Under the pieces are notes generated by a model. The model was not told the origin of the DNA, did not search any database, and was given only the letters and a program-made list of their open reading frames with translations. Below are positions 53,629-62,127 of a stretch of 64,000 nt of DNA, piece after piece; position 1 is the stretch's first letter, and every line of letters starts with the position of its first letter. Both the position numbers and the translations under genes were made by a program. The DNA lies in assembly GCA_001683825.1 (NCBI GenBank), contig LXTR01000063.1:1-64000 (forward strand), written 5' to 3'. Origin of the DNA: Flavobacteriaceae bacterium CP2B (lineage in GTDB: Bacteria > Bacteroidota > Bacteroidia > Flavobacteriales > Flavobacteriaceae).

Positions 53629-54024
53629 ATGGGTATTTTTGATCAGTTATTCCGGAAGAAACCGGAAGGAGAAAGAAAGCAAAAGAAGGAATTGCCCTGG
53701 ATTCCACTGACCAGCAGGCAGCAATTGGAAGCGCTCAGAAGCGCTTCTGCAGAAAAGACACAATTCATATATAAGCATTCCACCACCTGCGGTATCAGCG
53801 GGATGGTGCTGCGCATGCTCGAGGGATCGGTGGATTTGACCGATGAGGAAGCAGATTTTTACTTTCTCGACCTGCACCGCTACAGGGATATCTCCAATAC
53901 CGTAGCCGCCGAATTTGGCGTACGTCATGAATCGCCGCAATTGCTGGTGATTAAAAAAGGGGAGGTGGCGGCCTGGGCGTCTCATGGCTCCATCGGGGAG
54001 ATGGACTACAGCCAGTATGTTTAA
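53629..54024 (+). CDS. ytxJ: YtxJ-like monothiol bacilliredoxin
   Basis: This 131-residue thioredoxin-fold protein matches the YtxJ family of the bacillithiol system. The redox site is FIYKHSTTCGIS, with a single Cys, as in monothiol enzymes that remove bacillithiol from proteins. After it come the cis-Pro segment HESPQLLVIKKGEV and ASHGSI. Starting at 53629 (MGIFDQLFRKK) is favoured over an ATG seven codons upstream. No bacillithiol synthesis genes are nearby. It is divergent from clpB. Confidence 0.85.
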   Translation: MGIFDQLFRKKPEGERKQKKELPWIPLTSRQQLEALRSASAEKTQFIYKHSTTCGISGMVLRMLEGSVDLTDEEADFYFLDLHRYRDISNTVAAEFGVRHESPQLLVIKKGEVAAWASHGSIGEMDYSQYV

Positions 54025-54033
54025 CGCATAAAA

Positions 54034-54058
54034 AACCCCGCTTTTTTTGCGGGGTTCT
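54034..54058. terminator. Bidirectional terminator after ytxJ
   Basis: The stem AACCCCGC / GCGGGGTT with a T7 loop lies between convergent genes ytxJ and the lipoprotein at 54065-55252. Confidence 0.75.
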
Positions 54059-54064
54059 TAATTG

Positions 54065-55252
54065 TTAGTAGAATTTATGCCTGACGACAATATTCTTTAG
54101 CCGGAGTTTCAGGTCTTCCCCTGCGTCATACACCATTTGCTCATTGCTGGGGAAGGGGACAGCCCGCAGATTGACCAGGGCCACCAAATCTGTATCCAGG
54201 GCCCTTTTGTCTCCGCTATAGTTGGCGTACACGTGCTGGAAAACAAATTCGCTCGACAAGGGGTAGGAATTCACCACCTGCCGGTTATGGAGGTCCACAT
54301 AGCTTACCTGCCCGGTAACCTGGGCCGCCTTGTGCTGGGTGAACTGGTAGTAGCTGCACTGCACGGTCTTTAACCGGTCGACCTTGATTTCGTTCCCCAG
54401 GCTGTCCTTTACCAGGTTGCCGTTCTCATCTTCCAGGTAGGTGTACCCGTCTTTAATCTGTTTTTCTTTAACAAATTGCTTCTCCTGCACCTGTTCGGGT
54501 GAGATGCGTATGTCTTTGAACGCCACGAGCATTTCATAGTCATAGCGGATGTCATCCAGTGGGTTTGCATGGTACTGGGTCCAGAAATCGTCCAGCCCGT
54601 AGGTATTAAAGTTCAGCAATTCCGCTTCCAGGCGCTCGGGCACAACCTGCTGTGTTTCATTCACCAGCTGGACTTTCACATAATCCAGACCGCGCTGATA
54701 GGCTTGTTCCATTTTTTGCTTGGTATCCGAATACCCCGGATTGATTTTATCCAGGTAGGCAAAATCGTCATAGGCATCCCTGAAATCCCTTTTGCTGCTG
54801 GCATTGCTCAAAAGGTTGGATGCGTTGCTGTACAGGTAGTCAGACAGGGCATCCTTGGCCCTGAGGATGTCATCATCGTAGTTCCGGAAGGCGAATGAAG
54901 CCTGTCGGCCCTCTTCCTCGATATACAGGGGCAACAAGGGCCTAATGCTTTCCTGAATCTGCTTCAGGGCGCCGTATCCCTCGTAGATGGCCTCGTAATT
55001 GGCGGGGTTGCCATCTTTGCCCAGAAAGGCGATTTGTTGCAATTCCCTTTCGGTGTTTTTCCTGAAAGCCTCTTCGAGGATAAGGATATAGGGCTGATGG
55101 CCCTTTTTGGTCTTGTTATCGGCCAGATTGTTGATGGCTGAGTAGATCGCCTGGGAATAATTGCCTGTATTTACGGCTTCCTGTGTTTTCTTAACGCCTC
55201 CGCAGGCCAGCAGGACGGCCATGGCGCACACAATAAGTACAGTTTTTTTCAT
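54065..55252 (-). CDS. Uncharacterised lipoprotein, repeat-rich N-terminal half
   Basis: No family was recognised with certainty. The 395-residue protein has a lipobox (AVLLACGG, lipid Cys17). Its N-terminal half is helical with TPR-like segments (TQEAVNTGNYSQAIYSAINN, DAYDDFAYLDKINPGYSDTK). The C-terminal half is beta-rich, with GQVSYVDLHNRQVVNSYPLS and FVFQHVYANYSGDKRAL. It would sit on the outer membrane. The start at 55252 (MKKTVLIVCAMAVLL) is used; a longer frame lacks a signal peptide at its start. Confidence 0.72.
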   Translation of the reverse strand: MKKTVLIVCAMAVLLACGGVKKTQEAVNTGNYSQAIYSAINNLADNKTKKGHQPYILILEEAFRKNTERELQQIAFLGKDGNPANYEAIYEGYGALKQIQESIRPLLPLYIEEEGRQASFAFRNYDDDILRAKDALSDYLYSNASNLLSNASSKRDFRDAYDDFAYLDKINPGYSDTKQKMEQAYQRGLDYVKVQLVNETQQVVPERLEAELLNFNTYGLDDFWTQYHANPLDDIRYDYEMLVAFKDIRISPEQVQEKQFVKEKQIKDGYTYLEDENGNLVKDSLGNEIKVDRLKTVQCSYYQFTQHKAAQVTGQVSYVDLHNRQVVNSYPLSSEFVFQHVYANYSGDKRALDTDLVALVNLRAVPFPSNEQMVYDAGEDLKLRLKNIVVRHKFY

Positions 55253-55368
55253 GGTATATCGGTTTATGATTGGTTTGGCTACTTCCAATAGCTGTGCCAA
55301 AATGGTCATAAACCATAACGAATCAGGATCAAGGATCGTATACTTTCGATGAAATACTCCTTTGGGTG

Positions 55369-56661
55369 CTACTTCGTTTTCCTGGGGGGGAGGGCCGGGA
55401 GTAACTTGGTAGACACCTCTCCAAACCCAATACGCAACCCGTTTTTGAGGCAGTACCCCCTCATGGTCACGGTATCGTTGTCCTCAATCGCCTTGCGGGT
55501 TTCGCCGTTTTTGAGGCGAATGGGCCGGGTACCCTGCCAGGCCAGTTCAAGCATGGAGCCATAGGAATCTGGGGTAGGGCCGGAAATGGTGCCACTGCCC
55601 ATCATATCTCCACTGTTGACCTTGCAGCCATTGACCGTGTGGTGGGCGAGTTGCTGGGCCATAGACCAGTACAGGTATTTAAAATTGGATCTTGAAATGG
55701 TGGTGGGTTCCCCGTCTTCAGGGGTAAGTTCCACCTCCAGCCGGATATCAAAACTGTTCTTGCCCGAATGCCTCAGGTACGGCAGGGGTTCGGGCTCCTG
55801 TTTTGGGCTAGCCACACGGAAAGGTTCAAGGGCATCCAGGGTAATGATCCAGGGCGAAATGGAAGAAGCAAAATTCTTTGCCAGGAATGGTCCCAACGGG
55901 ACGTACTCCCATTTCTGGATATCGCGTGCGCTCCAGTCGTTAAAAAGTACCAGCCCAAAGATGTAATCCTCGGCTTCGGTCACGGGGATGGGGTCTCCCA
56001 TGGCATTGGCATCGGTGGTGATGAAGGCCATCTCCAGTTCAAAATCCACCAGCCCGGAAGGGCCAAAAACCGGGCTGTCCTTACCCTGGGGCATGGTTTG
56101 CCCGTAGGGTCGGCGAATGGGGGTTCCGCCGGGTACAATCGTAGAGCTGCGGCCGTGATAGCCCACGGGGATATGCAACCAGTTGGGCAAAAGCGCATTT
56201 TCCGGGTCGCGGAACATTTTCCCCACATTGGTAGCGTGTTCCCTGCTCGAATAAAAATCGGTATAGTCCCCAATCTGCACCGGCAGTTGCATCTCTATCT
56301 CGTCCATGGTAAACAACACAATGCCCCGGTGCTCCTCATTATCCTGCAATTCGCGGTTGCCTTGTTCAAAGAGTTCGCTGATCCGGTTGCGGACCAGCCT
56401 CCATGTTTTCTTGCCGTCAGAGATAAAGTCGTTCAGGCTGTCCTGCAGGAAAATATCATCGGTCAGGGGGATATCTTTAAAATATCCCAATTGGTGCAAA
56501 GCACCCAGGTCAATCGCGTGATCCCCGATCCTGGTCCCAATGGTAATCACATCATCCCTGGTAAGGAATACCCCGAAGGGTATATTTTGAATAGGAAAAT
56601 CTGAATCGGCCGGTACCGGGATCCAACTTTTGCGGGAAGGGTCGTTCGCTTTGAGGGGCAT
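55369..56661 (-). CDS. fahA: Fumarylacetoacetase
   Basis: This 430-residue enzyme cuts fumarylacetoacetate to fumarate and acetoacetate, the last step of tyrosine/phenylalanine breakdown. Family features are VGYHGRSSTIVPGGTPIRRP, FELEMAFITT (metal ligand Glu), NDWSARDIQKWEYVPLGPF and GSGTISGPTPDSYGSMLEL. The length matches eukaryote-like FAH. No other tyrosine-degradation genes are in the window. An operator-like inverted repeat overlaps its promoter. Confidence 0.94.
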   Translation of the reverse strand: MPLKANDPSRKSWIPVPADSDFPIQNIPFGVFLTRDDVITIGTRIGDHAIDLGALHQLGYFKDIPLTDDIFLQDSLNDFISDGKKTWRLVRNRISELFEQGNRELQDNEEHRGIVLFTMDEIEMQLPVQIGDYTDFYSSREHATNVGKMFRDPENALLPNWLHIPVGYHGRSSTIVPGGTPIRRPYGQTMPQGKDSPVFGPSGLVDFELEMAFITTDANAMGDPIPVTEAEDYIFGLVLFNDWSARDIQKWEYVPLGPFLAKNFASSISPWIITLDALEPFRVASPKQEPEPLPYLRHSGKNSFDIRLEVELTPEDGEPTTISRSNFKYLYWSMAQQLAHHTVNGCKVNSGDMMGSGTISGPTPDSYGSMLELAWQGTRPIRLKNGETRKAIEDNDTVTMRGYCLKNGLRIGFGEVSTKLLPALPPRKTK

Positions 56662-56682
56662 AGGGGTCGTTGTTAATTTTTA

Positions 56683-56708
56683 TTTGATAAAAAACCTGAT
56701 CAAATATA
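56683..56708 (-). promoter_or_regulatory. Promoter/operator region of fahA
   Basis: On the minus strand TATATTTG (56701-56708) matches TAnnTTTG. An inverted repeat TTTGAT-N10-ATCAAA (56683-56704) overlaps it and extends downstream, which is the place expected for a repressor site. Confidence 0.4.
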
Positions 56709-56740
56709 TTATTTTCTTCCAATTAACCCCTGTCAATTCG

Positions 56741-56748
56741 TACTTTTG
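56741..56748 (+). promoter_or_regulatory. -7 promoter element of glyA
   Basis: TACTTTTG matches TAnnTTTG. It would start transcription near 56753 and leave a 23-base leader before the glyA ATG. No -33 TTG at the usual spacing. Confidence 0.5.
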
Positions 56749-56775
56749 CCCTTCATTTAACAGTAAACCATCAGC

Positions 56776-58050
56776 ATGCAACGCGACACGGAAATTTTTG
56801 ATTTGATAGATGCCGAAAGGGAGCGGCAGATTAACGGAATAGAACTCATCGCTTCGGAAAATTTCACCAGTCCGCAGGTGATGGAGGCCGCGGGTTCCGT
56901 ATTGACCAACAAATATGCGGAAGGCTACCCCGGCAAGCGGTATTATGGGGGTTGCCAGGTGGTCGACAAAGTAGAGCAGCTGGCCATCGATCGGGCCAGG
57001 GCGCTATTTGGTGCGGCTTATGCCAATGTACAGCCGCACTCGGGGTCGCAGGCAAACGCAGCCGTGTATTTCGCCTGCCTGAAACCCGGGGATAAAATCC
57101 TTGGATTCGACCTGTCTCATGGGGGCCACCTTACCCATGGATCCCCCGTCAATTTTTCGGGCACGCTCTACCAGCCCGTTTTTTATGGGGTGGACAAGGA
57201 GACCGGCTACCTGGACTATGACAGGATCATGGAGATTGCGAAGAAAGAAAAACCCAGGATGGTGATTGCGGGCGCCTCGGCCTATTCCAGGGATATGGAC
57301 TTTAAACGTTTCCGGGAGATCGCCGATGCGGTGGGCGCCATCCTGCTGGCCGATATCGCCCATCCCGCCGGCCTGATTGCCAAGGGGATCCTGAACGATC
57401 CCATCCCACACTGCCATATCGTAACCACCACCACACATAAGACGCTGAGGGGCCCCAGGGGCGGCCTGATCCTAATGGGCGAAGACTTTGAAAACCCTTT
57501 TGGCCAACGGTTGAAAAACGGAAAGTTAAAAATGATGTCGAACCTGCTCGATATGGCCGTTTTCCCAGGGAACCAGGGAGGACCGCTGGAGCACATTATC
57601 GCCGCAAAAGCCATTGCCTTTGGAGAAGCCCTTTCCGATGATTTCCTGCATTATATGCTACAGGTAAAGAAGAATGCAGCGGCTATGGCAGCAGCTTTTG
57701 TCCGCAAGGGATATCATATTATTTCGGGGGGGACAGACAACCATATGATGCTGATCGACCTCAGGAACAAAGGGCTTACCGGAAAAGAAGCGGAAAACGC
57801 CCTGGTTCGTGCAGATATTACGGCGAATAAAAACATGGTCCCCTTTGATGATAAATCGCCTTTTGTGACTTCCGGAATCCGGTTTGGCACGGCCGCTGTG
57901 ACCACGCGCGGGCTGAACGAAACGGATATGGAAACCATTGTAGCCCTGATCGATGCCGTGTTGAGCGAACCTGAAAACGAAACCAGCCTGGAAAGCGTCA
58001 AGGCGAAGGTGAATGCCATGATGAATGGCAAGCCCCTTTTCAACGGCTAG
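56776..58050 (+). CDS. glyA: Serine hydroxymethyltransferase
   Basis: GlyA (424 residues) interconverts serine and glycine with tetrahydrofolate and PLP. The substrate regions [13 protein letters not shown] and [15 protein letters not shown] are present, and [12 protein letters not shown] follows. The Schiff-base Lys222 is in [15 protein letters not shown]. The C-terminal domain shows [11 protein letters not shown] and [15 protein letters not shown]. It is divergent from fahA across a 114-base gap that holds a promoter for each. Confidence 0.97.
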   Translation: MQRDTEIFDLIDAERERQINGIELIASENFTSPQVMEAAGSVLTNKYAEGYPGKRYYGGCQVVDKVEQLAIDRARALFGAAYANVQPHSGSQANAAVYFACLKPGDKILGFDLSHGGHLTHGSPVNFSGTLYQPVFYGVDKETGYLDYDRIMEIAKKEKPRMVIAGASAYSRDMDFKRFREIADAVGAILLADIAHPAGLIAKGILNDPIPHCHIVTTTTHKTLRGPRGGLILMGEDFENPFGQRLKNGKLKMMSNLLDMAVFPGNQGGPLEHIIAAKAIAFGEALSDDFLHYMLQVKKNAAAMAAAFVRKGYHIISGGTDNHMMLIDLRNKGLTGKEAENALVRADITANKNMVPFDDKSPFVTSGIRFGTAAVTTRGLNETDMETIVALIDAVLSEPENETSLESVKAKVNAMMNGKPLFNG

Positions 58051-58083
58051 TCGCGTTGTCAATGAAAGGCTTGCCAAAGAACC

Positions 58084-58770
58084 TTATTGGTTCAGCATAT
58101 GCAGGTCTCCGGAGATGATGGTTTTTTTCTGTAGGTCGTAAATCTTGGCCTCGGGAATCGAATCAAAATAGAGGGCCCAGAAGCTCATATAATCCCTGGC
58201 ACTGTTCATTTCCCTCCGGATACCAACCAGCGGTTCCCCGTTAGATACTTCTTCTTCAAAAACAGGGAGGTATATTTCATAGGGGGTTTCGGTGAGGCCC
58301 TTGGTAATATGCACATAATGGGCGGCCAGTGTCTCCAGGATAGCTCCCAACTGGTACCCTATACTCTGGTTGTAGATCTTTTTGATGACAATGGTGGTGT
58401 CTTTCAGGATGAGGGAGAGTTCTTCCACATCCATTTCCAGGCTGTTCCGGTCACGAAAGGTGTTCAGTGCCCGGTAAAAGGGGGTGCAGGTGTTCTCCAA
58501 TTCGGAGATGGCAGTAAAACCGCGGCCCCAGCTCCCTTTTTCGAGGTGAAACAATACCTCTATGAGGTCAAAATTACACTCTATATCGATGACCAGGTTC
58601 CATGGGTGGGCCACGGAATCGTTATTTTGTTTGTTGGTACTGCAGTTCCGTACCGAAACATGGGCAAAATAATCCTTTTCCAGGCTGCGTTTAAAAGCTT
58701 CCAACCCCTTCAAATGGGGATTGTCATCCAGTTGGAACCTTGAATTTTTTCTAAAGCTGTCTCCGTTCAT
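58084..58770 (-). CDS. Unknown cytoplasmic protein, last gene of the signalling cluster
   Basis: No family was recognised. The 228-residue protein lacks signal or membrane helices. It contains PWNLVIDIECNFDLIEVLFH, GRGFTAISELENTCTPFYRA and AILETLAAHYVHITKG, and appears mixed alpha/beta. It follows the NarL-type regulator on the same strand but is separated by a 163-base gap with its own -7 element and an inverted repeat. The repeat nearly matches one in front of the LytTR gene, suggesting shared control. It may be an output or partner of the cluster; that is inference. Confidence 0.65.
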   Translation of the reverse strand: MNGDSFRKNSRFQLDDNPHLKGLEAFKRSLEKDYFAHVSVRNCSTNKQNNDSVAHPWNLVIDIECNFDLIEVLFHLEKGSWGRGFTAISELENTCTPFYRALNTFRDRNSLEMDVEELSLILKDTTIVIKKIYNQSIGYQLGAILETLAAHYVHITKGLTETPYEIYLPVFEEEVSNGEPLVGIRREMNSARDYMSFWALYFDSIPEAKIYDLQKKTIISGDLHMLNQ

Positions 58771-58807
58771 CCTTAAACACTCCTATTAGTTTGTGAACAC
58801 CTTATCT

Positions 58808-58815
58808 CAAAATTA
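58808..58815 (-). promoter_or_regulatory. -7 promoter element of the unknown gene
   Basis: On the minus strand this is TAATTTTG, a match to TAnnTTTG. The -33 position reads ATG rather than TTG, a weak match. The inverted repeat's centre is about 45-50 bases upstream, where activators often bind. Confidence 0.5.
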
Positions 58816-58844
58816 GCCTTAATTCACAAGAAGCCATTATAGAA

Positions 58845-58867
58845 AAACCATAGAAATATTATGGTTT
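58845..58867. repeat. Inverted repeat copy 1 (AAACCATA-N7-TATGGTTT)
   Basis: Eight-base arms with a seven-base spacer. The core ACCATA-N7-TATGGT recurs at 62913-62931; over those 19 bases the two copies match at 16. It lies 78 bases before the unknown gene's start. Both copies are centred about 45 bases upstream of a -7-like element. Confidence 0.6.
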
Positions 58868-58933
58868 GCCGTAAAAAATAGGATGTTTTGGGTGTTTTGT
58901 TGAAGGTTTGCCTTCTTTCCTGCCGGGCTGCGT

Positions 58934-59605
58934 TTAAATGAAACCGCGTTTCCTGGATTCCGTGATCAGGGCCTGGTCATTTTGTTTTTCCACCCCAAAA
59001 AGGATTTTCAGCTGCCTTTTCCGGTTTTCTATACTGGGGAGGGAAAGGGAAATGTAGTCTGTCATATCCTTGGTCTTGGTGCCAATGGAAAGGTAATACA
59101 GGATCTGCTTGTCATTTTCATCCAGGCTGATGTCATTGGCCATTTTTTTCCGTATGGCCGCCAGGGCTTTTTGTGTGTAGTAGGGGGGGGAGTGCATTAC
59201 GGTCTTTACCATGGCCTGCAGGGATTGCTGGTCAATTTCGGTCTTTACCATGTACCCTTCGGGGTCTACAGATTGGAGGATGCTGTTGATGCGGTAGTTG
59301 TCACTAAAGGAGGACATAAAGACAATCTTTGTAGACGGGGAGACCTCCCTGGCAAAGATGCCGATGTCTTCCCCCGTTTTGGCGGGGCCGTCAGTGCTTT
59401 GGCTGAGTTGTATATCCAGCAGCAGGATGTCATACGGAAAGAGTTTGAGCGATTCCTGGATCTTCTTCTTTGCATCCTCAAAGGATTTTGCGGTATCCAT
59501 CTTCACCTGGAACCCTTCAAATTCTGTATCCTCCAGGATGTACTTATACCCTAAGGTCGTCATTTCATGATCGTCTACCGCCAATATCCGAACCGTTTTC
59601 ATCAT
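58934..59605 (-). CDS. NarL/LuxR-type response regulator
   Basis: This 223-residue regulator has a complete receiver domain: acidic pair AVDDHEM, phospho-Asp64 in DILLLDIQLS, Ser/Thr region IVFMSSFSD, and Lys in GYMVKTE. The C-terminal LuxR-type helix-turn-helix is LDENDKQILYYLSIGTKTKD followed by SLPSIENRKRQL. It starts at 59605, 14 bases after the histidine kinase stop, and is clearly its partner. The gene end is followed by a gap with an inverted repeat. Confidence 0.92.
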   Translation of the reverse strand: MMKTVRILAVDDHEMTTLGYKYILEDTEFEGFQVKMDTAKSFEDAKKKIQESLKLFPYDILLLDIQLSQSTDGPAKTGEDIGIFAREVSPSTKIVFMSSFSDNYRINSILQSVDPEGYMVKTEIDQQSLQAMVKTVMHSPPYYTQKALAAIRKKMANDISLDENDKQILYYLSIGTKTKDMTDYISLSLPSIENRKRQLKILFGVEKQNDQALITESRKRGFI

Positions 59606-59619
59606 GCAACTATCCAATT

Positions 59620-61710
59620 TTAAGCTTCCTGCAATTTTGCTTTCCTCCTGCTTCCCAGGACATCCTGTTGGCCAATCTCGCTGTAGGGTACCCGGACTTT
59701 AACCGTGGTTCCCTTTCCGGGTATGCTGGTCATTTCCCAGGTGCCTTTGAGTTTCTTGACACGGGAGCTAATATTTTTATGCCCGATTCCTTTTTTACCT
59801 TCCTGGGGCTTAAACCCCCTTCCATCGTCACTGATGGTCACTTCGATATATTTGGAATTCCCGTGCAGGTTCACCGCAATGTTTTCTGCCTGGGCGTGTT
59901 TAACACAGTTTTGAAGGCTTTCCTGTACGATACGGTAGAGGTTGATCTTTACATCGCCCTTCAGGGCATCCCATTCTATATCCTCGTCGTAGGTCAATTC
60001 GTGTTGCAGGCCTGCCGTGTCACCAATCGTTTTCAGTAATTCCTCCAACGAGATTACAAAGTTATGGAATTTGCGGTAGGAAGCATCGCTCAGGGCATGG
60101 GAAATCGTGCGGATCTCCTCCTGGATCTCCTGCAATTTGCCAATGGCCTGCGAACGCAGGGCTATGGCTGCCTCATCTGCCTTCTTGTTCAGGCCCAGCA
60201 ACACCATACGCACCCCGTTCATCTCCCCGAGGATGCCATCGTGCAACTCTTCTGAGATCCTTTTTTGCTCCGATTGTTTGCCTTCCTCCAGTTTCTGGTT
60301 CTGGGCCAGCATCAGGTTAAAGATCTCCTGGTTGGATTCCTGTTGCTGTTGCTGGAACTTGAGCCGCTGGTTTTTAATCCGCTGCAGGATGATGATAAGC
60401 ACTGAGAACGCCAGCAGGAAGACGCCGGCGGCCACCCCGATCCATAACTGGCGCTGGCGGGCCAGTAATTGGTTTTGGGCGATGAACTCGTCGGTTTCAA
60501 AACGGATACGCGCGAATTTGTTGCGGATGGCCCTTTCTTCCCGTTGCAGGCTGTCGTCCAGTTTTATGTACGCCTGGGTGTAGCCCACGGCGTTTTCCGG
60601 ATCCAGGCTAACCAGCAGTTCCATGGTCTCCAGCAAGCGTTTGTTGTTTTTGCTCCTGAGGGCGTATTCCATGGCCAGGTTGGCGTGCGCCAGGGCATGG
60701 GCCGTATCGCGCCGGTCCCTATAGTATTCGGCCCCGTTGTAATGCCCCCTGGCAACCCCCTGCCAGTCTTCAATACTGTCCAAAATCTTAACGGCTATTT
60801 TAAATTCGTCCGTGACATTGGTTTTCAAGGACAGTTTGTGCTCGCTGTAGGCCTGGTTGATCAAGGCGCGGGCATACAATTTAGGATGCTTTTGTTCCAA
60901 CCGGGGGGTGGCCGTTACCGGCCTGAAATAGGCAAGGGCTTCCTCATGGCGCCCCATTTCCTGGTATACCACCCCCAGGTTGTTGTACAGGGATTGCCGG
61001 AAGGTATGCTCCCCCTGCATGTTCTCCAGGTAGCTGCCTGCCTGCTCATAATATTCGATGGCCTTGCCGTATTCCTCCAGTTCTTTGGTGATGGAACCCA
61101 GGTTGCTGTAACATAAATAAAGTTGCGGCCACTTGCTTAAAGGTTTGAAAAGCTCAATGGCCTTGATGGTGTTGATCTCACTCCCGGTATAGTCCTTGAC
61201 TTCCGCCTGCATCACCGCCATGTTGTACAGCATCCTTGCCGCTTGAAACTCATTGCCAATTTGACTATATAGATTTTGTGCTTCAGAGTAATTGTAAAAT
61301 GAGCTGTCTGGAATCGAGTAAGAATTAAACAAATCCGCCAGGTCCCAGTATGCATCTGCTAGAGACAGCGTATCCCGTACTTTTTGTGCTAAATAGATCG
61401 CCTGGCGGTTTGTTTCCCTGAAGAGGGAGGAATCCGGCAGCTGCAAAAAAGTTAGCGAGAGCCTGGAGTAGTACTGGCTTTTGACGGAGTCCCGGGGTTC
61501 ATCGGCGGCCATTTCCATAATTTCCAAAAGTAACCGCTTGCGTTCTTCCCTGCCAATACTGGAGTCTCTTACTTGTTCTATGGTCTCCAACAAAGGGTTT
61601 CCTTCACTTTGCTTTTGGGTAAAGCCCTGTGTTTCCTGTATGTCCTGGCAGCCGACCAGGACAGCGGTGATCACGAGGAAAACGGCGGTAAAAAGGATTT
61701 TTGTCGGCAT
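59620..61710 (-). CDS. TPR-containing sensor histidine kinase (HisKA_3 type), lipoprotein-like start
   Basis: This 696-residue kinase begins with a signal ending in a lipobox-like VLVGCQD (Cys21). About 350 residues of TPR repeats follow outside the inner membrane, such as YLCYSNLGSITKELEEYGKA and NNLGVVYQEMGRHEEALAYF. One transmembrane helix lies at about 422-441. The HisKA_3 dimerisation motif is ELHDGILGEMNGVRM with His490. The ATPase end has DGRGFKPQEGKKGIGHKNIS. It pairs with the NarL-type regulator just downstream. TPR sensors often bind peptides. Confidence 0.9.
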   Translation of the reverse strand: MPTKILFTAVFLVITAVLVGCQDIQETQGFTQKQSEGNPLLETIEQVRDSSIGREERKRLLLEIMEMAADEPRDSVKSQYYSRLSLTFLQLPDSSLFRETNRQAIYLAQKVRDTLSLADAYWDLADLFNSYSIPDSSFYNYSEAQNLYSQIGNEFQAARMLYNMAVMQAEVKDYTGSEINTIKAIELFKPLSKWPQLYLCYSNLGSITKELEEYGKAIEYYEQAGSYLENMQGEHTFRQSLYNNLGVVYQEMGRHEEALAYFRPVTATPRLEQKHPKLYARALINQAYSEHKLSLKTNVTDEFKIAVKILDSIEDWQGVARGHYNGAEYYRDRRDTAHALAHANLAMEYALRSKNNKRLLETMELLVSLDPENAVGYTQAYIKLDDSLQREERAIRNKFARIRFETDEFIAQNQLLARQRQLWIGVAAGVFLLAFSVLIIILQRIKNQRLKFQQQQQESNQEIFNLMLAQNQKLEEGKQSEQKRISEELHDGILGEMNGVRMVLLGLNKKADEAAIALRSQAIGKLQEIQEEIRTISHALSDASYRKFHNFVISLEELLKTIGDTAGLQHELTYDEDIEWDALKGDVKINLYRIVQESLQNCVKHAQAENIAVNLHGNSKYIEVTISDDGRGFKPQEGKKGIGHKNISSRVKKLKGTWEMTSIPGKGTTVKVRVPYSEIGQQDVLGSRRKAKLQEA

Positions 61711-61739
61711 GGCAGGTCTAAGAAAGGTAAATTTACGAT

Positions 61740-61770
61740 AAAAAAAAAGCCTTAGACAAAAGTCTAAGGC
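61740..61770 (-). terminator. Terminator after the small lipoprotein gene
   Basis: Perfect nine-base arms GCCTTAGAC / GTCTAAGGC with a four-base loop. On the minus strand it is followed by nine T's. It lies between the small lipoprotein gene and the kinase gene, so the small gene would be transcribed on its own. Confidence 0.85.
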
Positions 61771-61803
61771 CAGGATATTTTATGACGCTATTAAGGTTGA
61801 AAT

Positions 61804-61986
61804 TTAATTTCTTCTTTCAACAGGTATATCATCGCCGTCAGTACTCCTTCTTTCAACTGGGATATCGTCCCCATCGGTGGCCTTTACAGTCTCATAGAGC
61901 GACGCCTCGCTGCTGTCTGCCTCACAGGAAACGAGTCCTGCACTCATGAATACTACCAGGGCCAAAATGCTAAATACCTTTTTCAT
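61804..61986 (-). CDS. Small lipoprotein with duplicated 12-residue C-terminal peptide
   Basis: This 60-residue protein has a signal and lipobox (SAGLVSC, lipid Cys21), a short acidic linker, and then two tandem 12-residue units, TDGDDIPVERRS and TDGDDIPVERRN. The eleven shared residues are kept although seven of their codons differ synonymously. Each unit ends in a dibasic Arg-Arg. It would be anchored at the envelope with the repeats exposed. It stands between a LytTR regulator and a TPR kinase, with its own terminator. A signal or bait peptide for the kinase is possible but not shown. Confidence 0.7.
   Translation of the reverse strand: MKKVFSILALVVFMSAGLVSCEADSSEASLYETVKATDGDDIPVERRSTDGDDIPVERRN
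61807..61878 (-). repeat. Two tandem 36-base units encoding the duplicated dodecapeptide
   Basis: Units at 61843-61878 and 61807-61842 encode TDGDDIPVERR plus Ser or Asn. At codon level they differ at seven synonymous positions; only the last residue changes. This pattern indicates an old duplication kept by selection on the peptide. Confidence 0.85.
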
Positions 61987-62127
61987 TTCATTTAAAATTT
62001 AGTGGTTAAACCTTTAGTTCTCTGTTGCTAATCTAAGAAGCCCTTTAAATGTGTATTGTGTAAAATGAAAGGTTTTAGTATTCTACCCGTTTCTGAGAGT
62101 AAACATACCAAATCTGAAAGAATTTTG

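Noticed and set aside
58845-58867. Inverted repeat as a terminator of the NarL-type regulator gene
   Set aside because: On the minus strand it is followed by a few T's, so weak termination is possible, but the stem is AT-rich, and the second copy near the LytTR gene lacks a T-run. A shared operator explains both copies better.
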